DNA of 64,000 nt from Streptomyces iconiensis. Its GTDB lineage: Bacteria; Actinomycetota; Actinomycetes; Streptomycetales; Streptomycetaceae. The notes beneath the pieces were generated by a model. The model ran no database searches and was not told the origin of the DNA. It saw only the letters and a list, made by a program, of their open reading frames with translations. A program made the translations under genes and the position numbers. Shown piece after piece: positions 30,101 through 37,039 of this stretch. Location of the stretch: contig NZ_JANCPR020000047.1 of assembly GCF_028657195.3 (NCBI RefSeq), forward strand, positions 1 to 64,000, written 5' to 3'. Each line of letters starts with the position of its first letter. The first letter of the stretch is position 1.

Positions 30101-30633
30101 CCAAGAGACGTGCTGACCGGAATGCCGCCAAGGCACGTGCCAAGCAGAACCAGAAAAATGAAGGGTTCTGGCAGGGGGTCTACCGCAAGACCCACTTGAA
30201 AGAGATTGCCGGTGCCTATTTTTCAGGAAACACAACCGGCGTTTGCGCGAGCGGTTCCGCAGGATTTGGCACCGGGGGTTCAGTGGGACTGTGTCTGGTC
30301 AGCACGCGCAGGCCTGACGGTAAGACCGACTACGGAATCAGCTTTTCTAAGGGACTGGAATCGCCATCGGTCGGCGCCAACGCCACAGTCGGACTGATGG
30401 GGAGTAATGCAGATGGCTTCGATCAGCTCAGAGGTGACGGCTGGGGTGGCAACTTTGCTGTCGGAGCCGGGCCAGCTGTATCTGTAAGTCACGAGAGGGC
30501 GATCGGAGCGGTAAATTCCCGAGGTGAACGGGTGGGAGCCACCGACATATCAGTAGGTGCCGGGGTGGGAGTCGAGGCGGGCATCTCAACCAGCACCAAC
30601 ACTCGGGTCGGCAGGCTCTTCACGCTAGGATGA
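24124..30633 (+). CDS. RHS/YD-repeat polymorphic toxin-like protein
   Basis: Giant exported protein of 2169 aa. ATG 24124 (MGRAGSENRR) follows AAAGGGG; a signal segment follows (CVALTAMLVTGLLGGPVAMA). A low-complexity region and an SpvB-like beta-propeller part come next (GLEPELSLGYSSQSIDGRTA, NWAGDGWSLSPGFIERRY). Then come many YD repeats (YDALGRTTQAWDPG, YDSLDQPVKTTDARG, YDPAGNTTRVA). The RHS core ends with YDPDLGRFLSVDPYLI and PYQYGGNNPATFSDPSG near residue 1900. The last about 265 residues differ: a Lys/Arg-rich linker (residues about 1920-2015) and a Gly-rich tail (GVCASGSAGFGTGGSVGLCL, ISVGAGVGVEAGISTSTN). From about 30115 the DNA has lower GC, as in swapped toxin modules. No known toxin fold was recognised. 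Two membrane-protein genes follow and may give immunity. Confidence 0.85.
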   Translation: MGRAGSENRRGRRTVRGTCVALTAMLVTGLLGGPVAMAASLELRDLQEQDPAPVRQVTPKRSDRTDETAGHPWKPQRGDWPQAGTAEGGIPGPGAKARSLKAGSLPLKLTPGPRRARTEAGGPAPAQGSERAQAQVLPRSAAEAAGVDGVLLAVRAEGPKTGTRTGAKTGGKTGTRTGAKTELGLELDYSGFRDLYGGGWASRLALHRLPDCALTTPGKPGCAPGRALPTRNNPHAATLSATVPLTIPGTAEPTPKTGAGRAQAAPPVAPAPAGSAGAARTAPREGTVLLAMAADTSGSAGDFSATPLSPSGKWTAGESGGGFGWSYDLDTPEAPGGLEPELSLGYSSQSIDGRTAATNNQANWAGDGWSLSPGFIERRYTACEDDRKDNGKEGNNPSSKVGDQCWKKDNATLSLGGSSSELVKLKGDGAGSEWRKQDDDGTRVAQLASSERGNGDNNGEYWRVTTPDGIRYYFGYNRLPGWTSGKEETNSVFTAPVFGNHAGEPCHASAFKDSWCQQGWRWNLDYVVDPHANAMAYYWAKESNYYARNVNDTTGKGTPTAYTRGGYLKRAEYGLRSGSVYSEKAAAKADFTVAERCLPTSSFDCATAKFTKANAAKWPDVPFDQHCKKGDDCKGNASPSFWSRKRLTEITSSALVNDAYQKVDSWKLAHSFPSTGDGTAPPLWLKSITRTGHTGSTSLTMPAVTFRGQQLPNRVEGAVDPIPPYNRYRVHAIDTETGGTVGVTYSEPDCKAGSLPKPASNTKRCYPVIWSPPDAPAADWEPYEDWFHAYVADEVIETDNTAGAPAQHTSYTYLGGMAWAKDEDEFTKAKHRTYGDRRGYARVRTVTGTADDTRTRSEARYFRGIDGAKVVDSEGHEVTDRPQFAGQTREEATFDGINGKLTEATSSTPWRSAPTASQTRPGLPALEARHTGVQKESSREVISGGKTRRAETTRTFDSYGMVTSESDTGDTSVNGDEECTRTTYVRNTDKNILDLVAEEKTVATPCGATAKPDDLVSLSRTYFDGADKLDATPTKGDVTRTDETDDKGTGTLTTGTATHDRYGRELTSTDAAGHTSSTAYTPATGQAPAKTVATNALGHTQTTHLDPRRGATTATVDANGKRTDLTYDALGRTTQAWDPGWPKADHAAQPSASFAYAVSKDKPTVVSTKTLRSDGTYASAYAFYDGLLRERESQAPATGSVDGRVVTETLYDTLGRAWKSYSPYYAEGKPSATLVTANDAKIPTSTLTRYDGAGRTVAEIQQKYGDETRRTTTQYDGDRTTVIPPKGGTATTEVTDIHDRVTERLSYTNADRTESVKATTAYGKHGEQTRFTDAAGNTWKWTYDARGRQITADDPDKGVTTTTYDSLDQPVKTTDARGITLTTSYDALGRQTALKEGSTVRAAWSYDKAAKGQPDSETRYDKDAAYTSTVVGYNDRYQPTSTTMKIPSAEGDLAGSYTWKYLYDQATGARTRVDQPAIGGLPAERLATSYTPEGLPKSLSAGGVPLVGKTTYDTLSHPVRTEQGLNGRKVYETRNWDEHTGQLTRATVDGQVALRIEDTRYTYDPAGNTTRVAATSSQDEAATHDVQCFTTDALQRLTAAWTTADPGQSCATAPEKKNVGGSDPYWQSFAYDKAGNRTKETRHALGAAGASAGGEGAADTVRTYAYGTPGGKAPNTLRSVATTGSGEADEYGTETFGHDEAGNTLSRKGGSHDQNMTWDAEGRLETVTEAGATTSYLYTAGGDRLAARNAGAGTTLYLPEGNELTAHDGQISGTRYYTHGDRTIATRVTGQGISYLFSDQQGTAMVAVAFGTSQMVTRRKQLPFGGPRNGAVSGGGKGWPGSRGFAGGKTDPTGTTHLGAREYDPDLGRFLSVDPYLIASDQRQHNPYQYGGNNPATFSDPSGEALMECVSGQYNCSYGRGGRIKKVTFGKNYKKVTRAVGGTISRNYWAQRANKNYRHVYRHGHGTTRPTARQLSRGASYAAAQRRAAVAKAKRRADRNAAKARAKQNQKNEGFWQGVYRKTHLKEIAGAYFSGNTTGVCASGSAGFGTGGSVGLCLVSTRRPDGKTDYGISFSKGLESPSVGANATVGLMGSNADGFDQLRGDGWGGNFAVGAGPAVSVSHERAIGAVNSRGERVGATDISVGAGVGVEAGISTSTNTRVGRLFTLG

Positions 30634-30663
30634 CCACGCAGCGCGGACGCCGTGTGATACTGC

Positions 30664-30906
30664 ATGAACGGTAAGCTAGTGGGTGGAGTCGTGGACGTGT
30701 TCTGGATAGTTGCTCTAATTGTTTTCGCGTCTGCAGGGTGGGTCGTAGCGTTCGATTATCGCGACTCTGCCTATCGCTTGTTCAACTTCTACGAAAGGGT
30801 CACGATAGTAGGGGCGGCAACACCTCGCACGCTAAGATTCGTGGGCGCCGTGATCGGATCCTTGGGTACAATATGTGCGATCGTGGAAGTTGCGTCCCTC
30901 TTGTGA
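30664..30906 (+). CDS. Small membrane protein, candidate immunity protein
   Basis: 80-aa protein from ATG 30664, only 30 bp after the RHS stop. Two hydrophobic segments (VDVFWIVALIVFASAGWVVA and LRFVGAVIGSLGTICAIVEV) flank a loop (DYRDSAYRLFNFYERVTIVG). Its base composition is lower in GC, like the RHS tail. A small integral membrane protein directly after a variable RHS tail is the usual place for immunity to a membrane-active toxin. This is inferred from position only. Confidence 0.6.
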   Translation: MNGKLVGGVVDVFWIVALIVFASAGWVVAFDYRDSAYRLFNFYERVTIVGAATPRTLRFVGAVIGSLGTICAIVEVASLL

Positions 30907-31037
30907 GAGGTGTGGCATCAGTCAACTCGCCGGTCCCCGGCTCCGTACGGGCCGGGGGGCTACCTGGAGGGATTGAAGGCCTCTACGGAACCGAGCGCCG
31001 GGATCTTCGGGTCGGTTAGGGCCCACATCTTCAGATA

Positions 31038-31643
31038 GTGGTTCTCTTGAAGCGCACCGCGCCACCGTCGGTGCTCTGTAGGTGGCAAAGAGCTGTGAAA
31101 GCGATCGTGTTGCGGCGAAACTCTTGGCTTGTATTTTTCGGGGTACTCATCCTCGGGCTCGGTATCGGCATGCTCGCCGCCATATGGAAGGTTACGGCGG
31201 TAAACGGATTCCGCATGGGCTGGCAAGGTGTGCCGGTATATCTGGCTTTCGCTGGATTCTTTGGGAGATTGGCAAGCTGTAAAGTGGTTCTGCGTGAGCA
31301 GACGCTTCTGGTGGTCAACCCTGTGCGGACTTATGTCATTCCGAAATCAGCGATCCAAGACGTCTCTGTCGGTGATGACGGGACGCTGGAAGTGTGGGTC
31401 AGCGAGGAGCAGGAAATATCGGTTTTCGCGTTTGGAGGATCTCTCGTGGACCGATTCAAAGGAACGAGTCGTAAAGCCGAGCAAAGAATCAAGTGCTGGC
31501 TTTCTCCTGGACTCATTGCAGGCGGAACCGAGGCAGCTCCGCGAGTCTCCTGGACTCGTTGCGCGCCAGCCGATCTGTCTTTCGCTCTTTGTGTGGCGAT
31601 CGCAGGAACAGGCGTGATCTGGATGGCGATCACCGGTGGCTGA
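31038..31643 (+). CDS. PH-domain membrane protein, candidate immunity or stress protein
   Basis: Up to 201 aa from ATG 31038; a GTG at 31095 is an alternative start. Two membrane segments come first (WLVFFGVLILGLGIGMLAAI and VPVYLAFAGFFGRLA). A bacterial PH-like domain follows (KVVLREQTLLVVNPVRTYVI, PKSAIQDVSVGDDGTLEVW, EEQEISVFAFGGSLVDRF), then a third segment (LSFALCVAIAGTGVIWMAI). It is homologous to the broken gene at 13427, which also follows a toxin-like fragment. The gene has lower GC than the cluster genes. Function unknown. Confidence 0.6.
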   Translation: MVLLKRTAPPSVLCRWQRAVKAIVLRRNSWLVFFGVLILGLGIGMLAAIWKVTAVNGFRMGWQGVPVYLAFAGFFGRLASCKVVLREQTLLVVNPVRTYVIPKSAIQDVSVGDDGTLEVWVSEEQEISVFAFGGSLVDRFKGTSRKAEQRIKCWLSPGLIAGGTEAAPRVSWTRCAPADLSFALCVAIAGTGVIWMAITGG

Positions 31644-32291
31644 ATGCCGGACTGCCCCGGTCATCTCCGAGATCGGCGCGGCGCCCGAGTCTGTTCGTGT
31701 GCATCGCCCCGACACGGTCGGCAGCGCGTGTCATGGGGTGTGCCGCGGCCTCTGGACGGAGCGGCGGGTTCCCCCCCACGTTGGTGGGGTGGACGCCGGA
31801 TACATGAAGGCCCGCGGCGACTTCGAGGAGTACCTCCACGTTGGTGGGCGGGCCCTTCAGGGGCCGCCCTGGGGTGTGTAGTTGGCGAGGGGGGCGGGGG
31901 TTGCGCTGCTTGTCGGGTTCGTGGTCGTGGCGCTCGACGTGAGCACGGCGGCGGGGAGTGTCGTCACCGGCGGGCCGGGCGCCGTCTTCGCGGCTCTTGC
32001 CGGGGTATGTCAGCCATGCGTTCGTCCGGTCGCAGGAGGCGCCGGCGGCGCCTCCTGCGACCGGACTCCGAGCCAGCCGCTGGAGACGAGGCAGGTTCCT
32101 GGCCGCCGAACGCCGGATCGTTGATGCCGATCCCGGTGACGCCCGGCGCGCGGGGGTGAACACCGCTTTGGTGCAGGCGATGACGCCTGCATCGCCCCCG
32201 GGGAGGCCCCGACAGGGCCCCTTGGTCGGGGAAGGCCGGTAGACGGCGCTGCGAAGGGCATACGGTCGCTTCTCGCTTGCAGGGCGGGCTG
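31644..32291. other. Intergenic region rich in hairpins and short repeats
   Basis: About 650 bp without a convincing gene. It contains CCACGTTGGTGG twice (about 31779-31790 and 31840-31851), a perfect 43-bp inverted repeat (32024-32066), and further G/C stems around 32172-32220 (for example GCAGGCG paired with CGCCTGC). No reading frame has a good start or family pattern. Confidence 0.5.
32024..32066. repeat. Perfect inverted repeat with 20-bp arms
   Basis: GTCCGGTCGCAGGAGGCGCC (32024-32043) is followed by the 3-base spacer GGC and then its exact reverse complement (32047-32066). It could be a terminator or a protein-binding palindrome. No U-tract follows. Confidence 0.8.
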
Positions 32292-32972
32292 TCAGATGCG
32301 CGAGGTGAGCTGAAGCGCCGGGCGGAACCGTTGGACAGTGGTGTCGAGCAGGCCGGGCCGGGCGGGTGCTTGCTGCCGTTGCGTGTGGGCCTCGGGCCGG
32401 GCAGGGCGGTGCTCGATGGCCTGCCGGTGTGCTTCGGTGGTGGTCCACAGGGCGTAGCTGAACACCCGGGTGCCATCGGTGTTCACGTAGAAGTGGGCGG
32501 AGAGCAGACCGTCAGGCGGCGGTGTGCCGATGGTTCTGCCGAACATCGCGTCCGCCGGCCGGTTCGCCCGCCCGGTGTCGGGGCCGTCGAAGAGGCGGGT
32601 GACCAGCACCACGCATCCGGCCTCGGCTGCCGGGCCGTAGGCGGGCGTGCTCTCGCGCCGCTTGGCCGCGATCACACCGGTCCGCTCGATGTCGGGGACG
32701 GCCGCATCAACCTCCTGTTTCCAGGTCAGGTCCTGTGGCGGAACTTCATCCAGGTCGTTCACCTGGGAGAAGTGCAACAGCGTGGTGCCATCGTCGGCGG
32801 CCAGCACGGTGTACGACTGCAGGCCGGGGCCCGGCCAGGGCCTCTTCCGCCATGCGTCAGCGATGGCTTCGGCCGTGGCCTGTTGCCGCTGCGGCGTGCC
32901 CACCTGCCAGGTACCGAACATCGCCGCCGGGGCGGTGACCGGGTCAGGTGCCGTATCGATGTTGAACGTCAC
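32292..32972 (-). CDS. Antibiotic-biosynthesis-monooxygenase-like (ABM) domain protein
   Basis: 226-aa soluble protein from GTG 32972, behind AAGGGGAG. It seems to hold two copies of an ABM-like ferredoxin fold. The first is FGTWQVGTPQRQQATAEAIA with YTVLAADDGTTLLHFSQVND; the second is LLSAHFYVNTDGTRVFSYAL with WTTTEAHRQAIE. Such proteins can be small oxygenases or ligand-binding proteins. No partner gene tells which. The gene stands alone. Confidence 0.55.
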   Translation of the reverse strand: MTFNIDTAPDPVTAPAAMFGTWQVGTPQRQQATAEAIADAWRKRPWPGPGLQSYTVLAADDGTTLLHFSQVNDLDEVPPQDLTWKQEVDAAVPDIERTGVIAAKRRESTPAYGPAAEAGCVVLVTRLFDGPDTGRANRPADAMFGRTIGTPPPDGLLSAHFYVNTDGTRVFSYALWTTTEAHRQAIEHRPARPEAHTQRQQAPARPGLLDTTVQRFRPALQLTSRI

Positions 32973-33080
32973 TCGCGGCTCCCCTTGCTCTGCTCGGACA
33001 TGTTCGTGCCGGTCCCGCCGGTCCCGAACGTATCGTCCCGCTTTGAGGATGGGCGCGCGTCGGTCGGAGGGCCTACGTCC

Positions 33081-33138
33081 GGGCTGGCCGGGCTGGCCGG
33101 GCTGGCTGGCTGGCTGGCTGGTAAGGCTGGCCGGTAAG
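33081..33138. repeat. Short tandem repeats (CTGGCCGGG / CTGG)
   Basis: GGGCTGGCC units followed by four or more GGCT/CTGG tetranucleotide copies lie just upstream of the ABM-like gene. This is simple-sequence DNA with no sign of a gene. Confidence 0.75.
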
Positions 33139-33225
33139 GCCAGGAGCGCGCGCAGCCACCCCACCGTGGCCCGGTAACCGGTCCGCCCGGACTGCTCCGA
33201 GCGGACCGGGGCTCCGGCGCAGGCC

Positions 33226-33393
33226 TTATGAACGGTTGACGAGGAACATGACCGACGCCACCACGGTGACAGCAGCCATCGCGACGAGCAGCGGTTCTCC
33301 AAGAGCCGGGTGCTGATACGTGAGGTAGGCCAGCACGGCCGCCGTCAGCAAGACGACGAGCACGAGTGCCAGACCACCGGTACTGATGTGCAT
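33226..33393 (-). CDS. Small membrane protein, 55 aa
   Basis: ATG 33393 follows GGGAG. Two membrane helices fill the protein: GLALVLVVLLTAAVLAYLTY and EPLLVAMAAVTVVASVMFLV, ending NRS. Similar two-helix proteins occur on actinomycete integrative elements. No function assigned. Confidence 0.6.
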   Translation of the reverse strand: MHISTGGLALVLVVLLTAAVLAYLTYQHPALGEPLLVAMAAVTVVASVMFLVNRS

Positions 33394-33827
33394 GTTGTGA
33401 ACTCCCACAGGCCAAAAGCGATGGATGCTGAGGCGGCTCCGGAGCCGTGTGGGGAGAGCTTGAGGGGACAGGGGACTAGCCGCGCAACTCTCACGGAAAC
33501 CTGTCAGGCAGCCCGCCGTCCTGCGATTTCGGCTCCGCGGACGGGATGCCCGAGAAAGCGCCTGAGCACCCCGCCACCCCGGTTGTGAACCTCCCCGCCC
33601 GTGAGAGAGGTATCGGCGCCACCCAAGAGGTTGCCCCCAGCCCTCGACCTGCCCTGTTACCCCCGGCCACGACCCAGCCGCCGCAACCAGCGGCGCAATC
33701 AAGGGAGACCAAGGGGGGCAACCGGTCGCTCCTGTGCGTCTCAGGACCGTAGGCGGCCACTTTTCAGGCTTGGCGGCCCCAAAGTTTCCACGTTGCCCGG
33801 CCGGCCTGATGACCCGTCGCTCAGACC
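33394..33827. other. No recognisable gene
   Basis: About 430 bp with only short, patternless open frames between two small membrane-protein genes. Confidence 0.3.
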
Positions 33828-33853
33828 GTGCCCCGGCCATGCGGCCGGGGCAC
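33828..33853 (-). terminator. Hairpin terminator
   Basis: GTGCCCCGGCC, loop ATGC, then the exact complement GGCCGGGGCAC. It lies 8 bp after the stop of the minus-strand small membrane gene ending at 33862. Confidence 0.65.
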
Positions 33854-33861
33854 GGGGCGGG

Positions 33862-34053
33862 CTACGGCTGCTGGTGACCGCGCGCAGTGCCCACCACCGC
33901 GGCGATGGCAGCAAGCCATTCGGCGCTGAGTCCCGCCTGCGCCAGGACACCGACAGCGATGATCACGATGATGACGACGGTGATGGTCCACCTCGTCGAG
34001 TTGCCGTGTGCGGTGCCGGGATACGGGGAACAGGCACAGCGAGGTACGAACAC
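33862..34053 (-). CDS. Small membrane protein, 63 aa
   Basis: GTG 34053 lies 6 bp behind AAGGAG. The N-terminus has two cysteines (FVPRCACSPYPG). One strong membrane helix follows (WTITVVIIVIIAVGVLAQAG) and a second weaker one (WLAAIAAVVGTA). It resembles the other short membrane proteins scattered from 33 to 38 kb, probably cargo of the same decayed integrative element. Confidence 0.55.
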   Translation of the reverse strand: MFVPRCACSPYPGTAHGNSTRWTITVVIIVIIAVGVLAQAGLSAEWLAAIAAVVGTARGHQQP

Positions 34054-34549
34054 GTGCTTCTCCTTCCGGGTTCGCCTGGGAGAGGCCCTCGGAACATCAG
34101 GTTGGGAAGCCGGTAGGTGTTTCGAGGGCCTTCGCTTCGCAGGAAGACTGCTTCCCCGCGGCTGAGCGCCGTACCCCAACCGGCGAACGCCCAGCCCCCA
34201 AAGACAGCGCGTAGCCGGACTCCCCCTGCCACGGAGAGGGGGTTGGATCATTTCTCGGTCCTGGCGCCTTGAGGCTGCCGCCGCACAGTCACCGCCCACC
34301 TCACGCACGGAGCTCATGGGCGGACGGGGCGGAGGACCAGGGCCGCGAGGCCGCTTGGATGCGCCGTGGTCAGCGTGGCGGCCAGGAGCAACGTTCCTCC
34401 GGCGCGGACCGCCTCCGGCCACCAGGTGCCCCCGCGCAAAGCGGCTGTACTGGCATACGCCAGCGCCTGCGGGGCCAGCCTGACGCAGGCCGAGCGGCCA
34501 TGAAGAACGCCCGGCACCGGGAGAGCCTGGCTGCGGCCGGACTGTCCCG
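34054..34549. other. No recognisable gene
   Basis: About 500 bp with no supported gene. Plus-strand text near 34430-34500 (YASACGASLTQAERP) is too short to classify. Confidence 0.3.
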
Positions 34550-34994
34550 GCCCCGCGCATCAGCTACGTGCGCGACTCCGCCGATCTGCGCGCGGCGCTG
34601 TTGGACCTCCGACAAGGATGGCTCCCGCCTCCATACCGATCTTGAGCAGGACAGCCAACACGACGCCACGCACTCCACCCTCAGCCGCCTGGCAGCAGGA
34701 AAAGAGACCGGGCAGCCCACAAAACAGTCCGTCGTTGCGCTCGCCACCGGCTGCGGGGTGCGGGGCGCCGCTCTCAACGAGTGGGCGCCGGCACGGGAGC
34801 GAGCCGAAGAGCGGAGGCCGGGATCCCCAAGCCGCCGGATGAAAATCCTCGGCCACAGTTCCCCCGAGGCCGCCCCGGAGCTGTCCGAGGAGGACTTGCA
34901 CAGCAGGGGAGTGCCCCCCCCGGGAACTCGAACAGACCCAAAACACCCAACGCATGCGACAACGCGCCAGCACACGATCCCACTCAGAACATAA
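34550..34994 (+). pseudogene. HTH (XRE-like) regulator, frameshifted
   Basis: ISYVRDSADLRAALLDLRQG is readable near 34556-34618. This is the opening of a Streptomyces family of helix-turn-helix proteins. A second frame continues THSTLSRLAAGKETGQPTKQ and SVVALATGCGVRGAALNEWA, giving the recognition helix and third helix, then RERAEERR. The slip lies near 34620. The C-terminus is Pro/Arg-rich and appears degraded. Confidence 0.5.
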
Positions 34995-35048
34995 GGAGGA
35001 GGACCAGGGCAGAGCCGCCGAGTTCCACGAGGGGCCGAGAAACTCGAC

Positions 35049-35370
35049 TCAGAGGACAGCTTTCACCACCTGATCGAGCCGGTACCGGGCGGGGCGCCCG
35101 GGAAACTCGGCCGTACGCACCCGCGTGACGTCGAAGCCCGAGGCCCGGAAAATCTTCGCGACCGTCCCCCCAGCCAAGGCTTGTGCGCTGGTGACCCACT
35201 GCTTCCACGTCCCAGGGTCCGTACTGCGCAGGTATTCGATGATGTCGGCGAGGGACACGACCTCCGGATCACCAGCCCGAGCGAACACGTCACGCAGTGA
35301 CTTCGCGAGGCGCCGAGCAGCAGCGATCTCCGGGCGAGCGGGAAGTACCCCGTTACCTTTCTCGTGGCCC
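35049..35370 (-). pseudogene. C-terminal fragment of a plasmid-transfer or replication type protein
   Basis: The minus strand reads LRDVFARAGDPEVVSLADII, then EYLRSTDPGTWKQWVTSAQA and YRLDQVVKAVL before the stop at 35049. A winged-helix tail of this form (LxDVxxxF, then SxxLxxYL, PxxWxxW, YRLxDV) closes several FtsK-like and DUF3631-like proteins of actinomycete integrative elements. Which one cannot be decided. The 5' part is cut off near the IS110-type element. Confidence 0.4.
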
Positions 35371-35466
35371 CGCAATGGGGCGTCTGGCCCCCGGGCCCGG
35401 TATGGCTGTGTGCCCCCTGTCGGAGTCGATGACCTGGGGGGTGTTGCCGCCGGGCTTCGGGGCACC

Positions 35467-35621
35467 GCTTGACCGCTGATGAGGGGCCTGACGACCGTCC
35501 GGTCCGGCGCAATGCCGGACCGCTTTTGGGCGGGGATGTCTGCGTAACGTGGTTGCCGGCGTGTGGTGCCGCAGGGACGGCCAGGATCGGACATGAGTGC
35601 ACGTCGAGGGGGCATGCGAGC
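35467..35621 (+). ncRNA. Candidate bridge RNA region of the IS110 element
   Basis: In IS110-group elements the non-coding left end encodes a bridge (seek) RNA that pairs with donor and target. Here the 155-bp left end contains a clean stem-loop (GGTCCGGC 35501-35508, loop GCAAT, GCCGGACC 35514-35521). The presence of an RNA is inferred from family knowledge. The guide loops were not resolved. Confidence 0.3.
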
Positions 35622-36845
35622 ATGGTCGACACCGTCGGCACAGATCTGTTCCTCGGCCTTGACCTGGGCAAGGAGTTCCACCACGCCCGCGGTCTGACCG
35701 GGCAGGGCAAGACCGTCCACGACAGACGGCTGCCCAACACCGAACCGAAGCTGCTGGAGCTGTTCACCAAGCTGGTCGCGAAGTTCGGCACCGTCCTGGT
35801 CGTGGTCGACCAGGTCGCCAACATCGGTGCCCTGCCCATCACCGCGGCCCGGGCGGCGGGCTGCCGGGTCGCCTACCTGCCCGGTCTGTCGATGCGGCGG
35901 GCCGCCGACCTCTATCCGGGCGAGGCCAAGACGGATGCCCGCGACGCCTTCGTGATCGCGGACACGGCCCGCACGATGCCGCACACCCTGCGGGCGATCG
36001 ACCGGGACGAGGAGACGCTGGCGGCGCTGACCATGCTCACCGGCTACGACAATGACCTGGCCGGCGAGGTCAACCGCACCACCAACCGGCTGCGCGGCCT
36101 GCTCTCCCAGATCCACCCCTCCCTGGAGCGTGTCCTGGGCAAGCGGCTGGCCTACCCCTACGTCCAGGCCCTCCTGGCCAAGCACGGTTCCCCCGCGAAG
36201 ATCAGGAAGCTGGGGCGTGCCCACTGCGAGGCCCTGCTCAAGGCACACGGCTCGCGCAAGGCCGCCCACCTCACCGCCGAGATCTTCGAGGCGCTGGCCG
36301 AGCAGACCCTCGTGGTCCCGGGCACCGAGACCTCCGCGCTGATCGTGCCCGGCCTGGCCGCGCAGCTCGCCGCCGCCCACACCCAGCGCCATCAGGCCGA
36401 GCAGGAGATCGCCGCCCTGCTGGAGGCCCTCCCTCTTTTCCACCTCCTGACGTCCCTGCCCGGCATGGGCGTCAGGACCACGGCTGCGGTGATCGTCGCG
36501 GTTGGTGACGGCACCACCTTCCCCACCGCCGGGCACCTGGCCTCCTACGCCGGACTCGCCCCCACAACGAAGTCCTCGGGCACCTCCATCCGCGGCGAGC
36601 ACGCACCCCACCGCGGCAACCGGCTCCTCGAACGCGCCCTGTTCCAGGCCGCGTTCGCCGCGATCGGCTGCAAGACGGACCTGTCCTCCCGGATCTACTA
36701 CGACCGCCGGCGCGCACGCGGCAAGACCCACACTCAAGCGATCCTCCGCCTGGCCCGCCAGCGCGTGAACGTCATCCACGCGATGATCCGCACCGGCGCC
36801 CTCTACGAACCACGCACCCCCCACGACATCGACCTCGCCGCCTGA
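35622..36845 (+). CDS. IS110-family transposase (DEDD recombinase)
   Basis: 407-aa transposase. The RuvC-like N-terminus has LFLGLDLGKEFHHARG (first Asp), VVVDQVANIGALPI, and GEAKTDARDAFVIADTAR with the D-A-R-D catalytic pair. The C-terminal Tnp20 domain has LLTSLPGMGVRTTAAVIVAV, FPTAGHLASYAGLAPTTKSS, GTSIRGEHAPHRGNRLLERA and the catalytic Ser region. The frame is intact from ATG 35622. IS117-like members are well known in Streptomyces. Confidence 0.92.
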   Translation: MVDTVGTDLFLGLDLGKEFHHARGLTGQGKTVHDRRLPNTEPKLLELFTKLVAKFGTVLVVVDQVANIGALPITAARAAGCRVAYLPGLSMRRAADLYPGEAKTDARDAFVIADTARTMPHTLRAIDRDEETLAALTMLTGYDNDLAGEVNRTTNRLRGLLSQIHPSLERVLGKRLAYPYVQALLAKHGSPAKIRKLGRAHCEALLKAHGSRKAAHLTAEIFEALAEQTLVVPGTETSALIVPGLAAQLAAAHTQRHQAEQEIAALLEALPLFHLLTSLPGMGVRTTAAVIVAVGDGTTFPTAGHLASYAGLAPTTKSSGTSIRGEHAPHRGNRLLERALFQAAFAAIGCKTDLSSRIYYDRRRARGKTHTQAILRLARQRVNVIHAMIRTGALYEPRTPHDIDLAA

Positions 36846-37039
36846 CGCCTCCACCGCCCTACCCTCCAGGCCCCATCACGCCCGCGCACCGGCACGGCCC
36901 TCCGGCCCTGCCGACCACCGGGCTGCCCACCCGCCACCCGATCCGCCGGGAACACCCCGCCTCGCAGGGCGTTCCCGAAACCATCGCGAACCCCGCGAAC
37001 CGACCCCACCAGGATTGACGAAACAGATAGGGGCACCCC

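Larger units (their letters stand above)
35459..37037 (+). mobile_element. IS110-family insertion sequence
   Basis: The transposase gene is flanked by an 8-bp direct repeat GGGGCACC at 35459-35466 and 37030-37037, with no inverted repeats, as expected for IS110. Non-coding ends are about 155 bp on the left and 190 bp on the right. The element interrupts a GIY-YIG-type gene on the right. End positions are inferred from the direct repeat and the gene break. Confidence 0.6.

Noticed and set aside
26434-30195. A 1253-codon open frame on the minus strand opposite the RHS gene
   Set aside because: It is Gly/Val/Ala-rich and featureless, and mirrors the third-position G/C of the plus-strand gene. 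Such antisense frames are expected in high-GC DNA; the plus strand shows true YD repeats.
31882-32124. Small membrane-like gene starting at TTG 31882
   Set aside because: The frame runs through the perfect 43-bp inverted repeat, has a poor ribosome site and no recognised pattern.
31772-32225. Linear-replicon telomere
   Set aside because: Several palindromes are present, but they are internal and lack the characteristic telomere start sequence and a terminal-protein gene.
33081-33138. CRISPR-like or regulatory repeat array
   Set aside because: Units are short simple-sequence repeats without spacers.
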